In this document: piece by piece, positions 5,401 to 7,381 of the stretch
Numbering within the stretch: position 1 is the stretch's first letter
How the letters are laid out: every line of letters begins with the position of its first letter
NCBI GenBank assembly: GCA_004558105.1
Contig: SFEB01000069.1
Span: 1 to 7,381, forward strand
Source: Clostridiales bacterium
GTDB taxonomy: Bacteria > Bacillota > Clostridia > Christensenellales > CAG-314
Length of the DNA stretch: 7,381 bases
Direction of reading: 5' to 3'
Notes under the pieces: model-generated
Told to the model about the DNA's origin: nothing
What the model saw: the letters and a program-made list of their open reading frames with translations, nothing else
Databases searched by the model: none
Position numbers and translations under genes: made by a program

Positions 5401-6743
5401 TCTTCAATTTCTCCTATTAAATCATAGTTAGTGCAACTGTTTATCAAAACCTTGTATTTTTCGCCTAATTGCAATTCCTTTTTACTGCTTACGTAAACTA
5501 CACCGTCAATAAGAGGCGCCATGTCCCGAGTACGACAAACGTAGGTGTATTTGCCTTCTTTTTCATCAAAAGAAACAACGCTGTCTACTGTTACTTTTTC
5601 GTGACTGCCTACATGATAAATATTTCGTGCATACACGATATTATTTTGTATCGAAGCAAGTTTCGTCAACCGATCATGCTTGTCTTTTTCGGAAACCTGA
5701 TCGGGATAGCTTGCGGCAGGCGTACCTTCTTCCCTGCAATACTCGAAAAAGCCGACGTTGTTTAGCTTTTGTTCCTTTAAAAACTCGCCAAGCTCGTTAA
5801 CGTCCTCTTCGGTCTCACCGGGAAAACCACAAATAAAAGTAGAACGAATGGTCATTCCGAAAATATTATCCCTGAGTTTTTTGATACATTCGATAATTTC
5901 CTGTTTGTCAGTCTTACGGTTCATTCTTTTCAGAATGCGGTCGTTGACATGCTGTAAAGGCAAATCTATGTATTTTGCTATTTTGGGATTGTCGGCAATA
6001 CAATTTATCAACTCGTCGTCAACGTGCTCGGGATAACAATATAAGAGTCTTATCGTATCTAATTCTTCTATCTTGCACAATTCGTTTAATAAAGAAACCA
6101 GACTGCGTTTGCCGAACAAATCTATACCGTAGTCGGTTAAATCCTGTGCAACGAGAATAAGTTCTTTTGCGCCGTTTTTTACAAGTTGAGTAGCTTCGCT
6201 GACGACCTCTTCGATCTTTCTGGAGCGATAACGTCCGCGAATATACGGTATCGAACAGTAGGTACAAAAATTATTGCACCCGTCGGCTATTCTCAAATAA
6301 GCATAGTGTTTTGGTGTCGTTAAAACTCTTTTACCCTGTTCTATCGTTGTCAGATCGTTTCTTACAGACAACAATCTTTCCGTTTGATTTTCATCAAACA
6401 GACCGCTGATGATTTTACCGAACTGAGAATAGCGGTCGGCACCGATTACTGCGTCAACTTCAGGAATTTCATTATAAATCTCTTGCGGATAACGTTGAGC
6501 AAGGCAACCGGTAACAACGAGCTTTGCACCCGTTGCATTTTTTACGTTCACCAAATCAAATATGGCTTCGATAGCTTCCCGCCGCGCGGATTCGATAAAA
6601 GCGCAAGTATTGACCACCAACACGTCTGCCTGCATCGGGTCCACGACTATTTCAAAGTCATTGTCGACGGCGGAACCCAACAAAAGTTCGCTGTCCACCC
6701 TGTTTTTGTCGCAACCTAACGATATCAATCCGATTTTTCTCAT
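5397..6743 (-). CDS. rimO: Ribosomal protein S12 methylthiotransferase RimO
   Basis: RimO is a radical SAM enzyme with two 4Fe-4S clusters that adds a methylthio group to a conserved aspartate of ribosomal protein S12. The 448 residues show the family's three parts. The N-terminal MTTase domain carries cluster ligands C11, C47 and C80. The radical SAM core has C156-x3-C160-x2-C163 (DGCNNFCTYC). A C-terminal TRAM domain covers about 375-448. The sequence sides with RimO against MiaB: the opening ISLGCDKNRVDSE, RGRYRSR after the cluster motif, VAQDLTDYGIDL, IRLLYCYPEHV and DLPLQHVNDRILKRMNR. The ATG overlaps the TGA of the ftsK gene (ATGA), and GGAG (6754-6751) lies 7 bases upstream. It ends in another ATGA overlap with pgsA, so the genes are translationally linked. 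Confidence 0.96.
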   Translation of the reverse strand: MRKIGLISLGCDKNRVDSELLLGSAVDNDFEIVVDPMQADVLVVNTCAFIESARREAIEAIFDLVNVKNATGAKLVVTGCLAQRYPQEIYNEIPEVDAVIGADRYSQFGKIISGLFDENQTERLLSVRNDLTTIEQGKRVLTTPKHYAYLRIADGCNNFCTYCSIPYIRGRYRSRKIEEVVSEATQLVKNGAKELILVAQDLTDYGIDLFGKRSLVSLLNELCKIEELDTIRLLYCYPEHVDDELINCIADNPKIAKYIDLPLQHVNDRILKRMNRKTDKQEIIECIKKLRDNIFGMTIRSTFICGFPGETEEDVNELGEFLKEQKLNNVGFFEYCREEGTPAASYPDQVSEKDKHDRLTKLASIQNNIVYARNIYHVGSHEKVTVDSVVSFDEKEGKYTYVCRTRDMAPLIDGVVYVSSKKELQLGEKYKVLINSCTNYDLIGEIEE

Positions 6744-7381
6744 ACGTTATCTCCGAATTTTTCTTTAAACTCAGACATTGTGATAAGGACCGTACGTGCT
6801 TTCGTGCCTGACGAAGGGGCAACGTAGCCCTTGGCTTCAAGATCCTGCATTATTCTGCACGCTTTCGGCCATCCCAGTCTGAACCTGGACTGAATACTGC
6901 TGATAGACGCTTCGCCTTTTTCAATACAATATTTGAGTGCAGGCAAAAACTCAGCGTCTACTTGTTCTTCAACGCCACAATTCAATGCACCGTTTTCAGG
7001 CGTATCTTTACTGAAAATACGTTTTTCAATTTCGGTAAAGAAATGCGATTCATTATTCTTTTTAATAAAGGAAATAATACTCGAAATCTCTTCAACCGAG
7101 ACGTAAGCGCCTTGCAATCTTATCGGTTCAGGATTCTTCTCGGTTTTCAGCATCATATCGCCTTTACCCAGAAGTTTTTCAGGTCCACCGTAACCTAGAA
7201 TGGTTTTCGCGTCAACGGCAGAAGCAACTCTGAGTGCCATACGACAACTGAAATTGTTTTTGATATCTCCGCTTAAAACAGCGACACTGGGCCTTTGAGT
7301 CGCAAGAATCAAATGGATACCGGCAGCACGCGCCATACGTGACAAACGGTTTACGTACTGTTCAACGTCGTTTTTATACGT
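6740..7381 (-). CDS. ftsK: FtsK/SpoIIIE-family DNA translocase, C-terminal part
   Basis: The 5' part lies outside the window: the frame stays open to the last base, and a TTG at 7345 is not a start. The 213 visible residues begin inside the RecA-like motor. QYVNRLSRMARAAGIHLILATQRPSV (8-33) contains the conserved ATQRPSV segment, and PEKLLGKGDMML (67-78) matches the late motor motif. A linker follows, then the gamma winged-helix domain (about 142-207: FLPALKYCIEKGEASISSIQSRFRLGWPKACRIMQDLEAKGYVAPSSGTK as the region, key part RFRLGWPKACRI). In this family the gamma domain reads polar DNA sequences that direct pumping towards the dif region or into the forespore. The visible part cannot separate FtsK from SpoIIIE or SftA. 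The gene ends in an ATGA overlap with rimO, and so probably heads or continues the operon that runs to recA. Confidence 0.93.
   Translation of the reverse strand, partial: TYKNDVEQYVNRLSRMARAAGIHLILATQRPSVAVLSGDIKNNFSCRMALRVASAVDAKTILGYGGPEKLLGKGDMMLKTEKNPEPIRLQGAYVSVEEISSIISFIKKNNESHFFTEIEKRIFSKDTPENGALNCGVEEQVDAEFLPALKYCIEKGEASISSIQSRFRLGWPKACRIMQDLEAKGYVAPSSGTKARTVLITMSEFKEKFGDNV

Noticed and set aside
5842..5853. GAACGAATGGTC as a LexA (SOS) box
   Set aside because: It matches GAAC-N4-GTTC imperfectly, lies in the middle of rimO and is far from any promoter. No better LexA box was found near recA.
6019..6267. An arginine-rich 82-codon frame on the minus strand
   Set aside because: It is an out-of-frame shadow inside rimO, whose own frame carries all the radical SAM motifs.
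7343..7345. TTG as the start of the FtsK-family gene
   Set aside because: The frame stays open to the window edge and the 12 upstream codons (TYKNDVEQYVNR) continue the motor domain, so the gene is truncated by the window.
1..7381. A hidden novel system (defence, mobile element, CRISPR, BGC)
   Set aside because: All long frames are explained by conserved housekeeping genes on one strand, no direct or spaced repeats are seen, and no gap exceeds about 230 bases.

Overview
The window reads as an ordinary housekeeping stretch of a Bacillota (Clostridia-like) chromosome. This rests on the gene order ftsK/spoIIIE - rimO - pgsA - cinA - recA - rny (RNase Y), on purine-rich Shine-Dalgarno sites, on sigma-A type promoters and on a GC content that I put at roughly 40-45% by eye. 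Every gene I can support is on the minus strand, so transcription runs from right to left. I see no mobile element, CRISPR array, phage gene or defence system. The genus cannot be named from the sequence alone.

Layout, in order of transcription. (1) 7381-2649 looks like one long operon: the C-terminal end of an FtsK/SpoIIIE DNA translocase cut by the window edge, rimO, pgsA, a two-frame cinA and recA. Most junctions are stop/start overlaps of 4, 4, 8 and 14 bases; the cinA-recA gap is 17 bases and holds the recA ribosome site. A hairpin plus U-tract closes the operon after recA. (2) rny has its own near-consensus promoter (TTGACA-17-TATTAT), a hairpin at the predicted 5' end of its mRNA, and a terminator. 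(3) A tRNA-Trp(CCA) gene has its own promoter, a very short leader and a terminator. (4) rnhA (RNase HI) lies just past that terminator with no promoter I can see. At the left edge two hairpins point towards an unseen convergent gene.

Functionally the block joins chromosome segregation (FtsK), ribosome modification (RimO on S12), anionic phospholipid synthesis (PgsA), pyridine nucleotide salvage (the CinA C-terminal domain), recombination (RecA), mRNA turnover (RNase Y) and removal of RNA from RNA:DNA hybrids (RNase HI).

The one real oddity is cinA. Its N-terminal molybdopterin-binding-like domain is shortened and has lost its signature motifs. It is also out of frame with the intact C-terminal amidase domain, and the break falls on a run of five G next to a UGA stop. 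That could be a base-calling or assembly error, a coupled gene pair, or a +1 frameshift site resembling the one in prfB.
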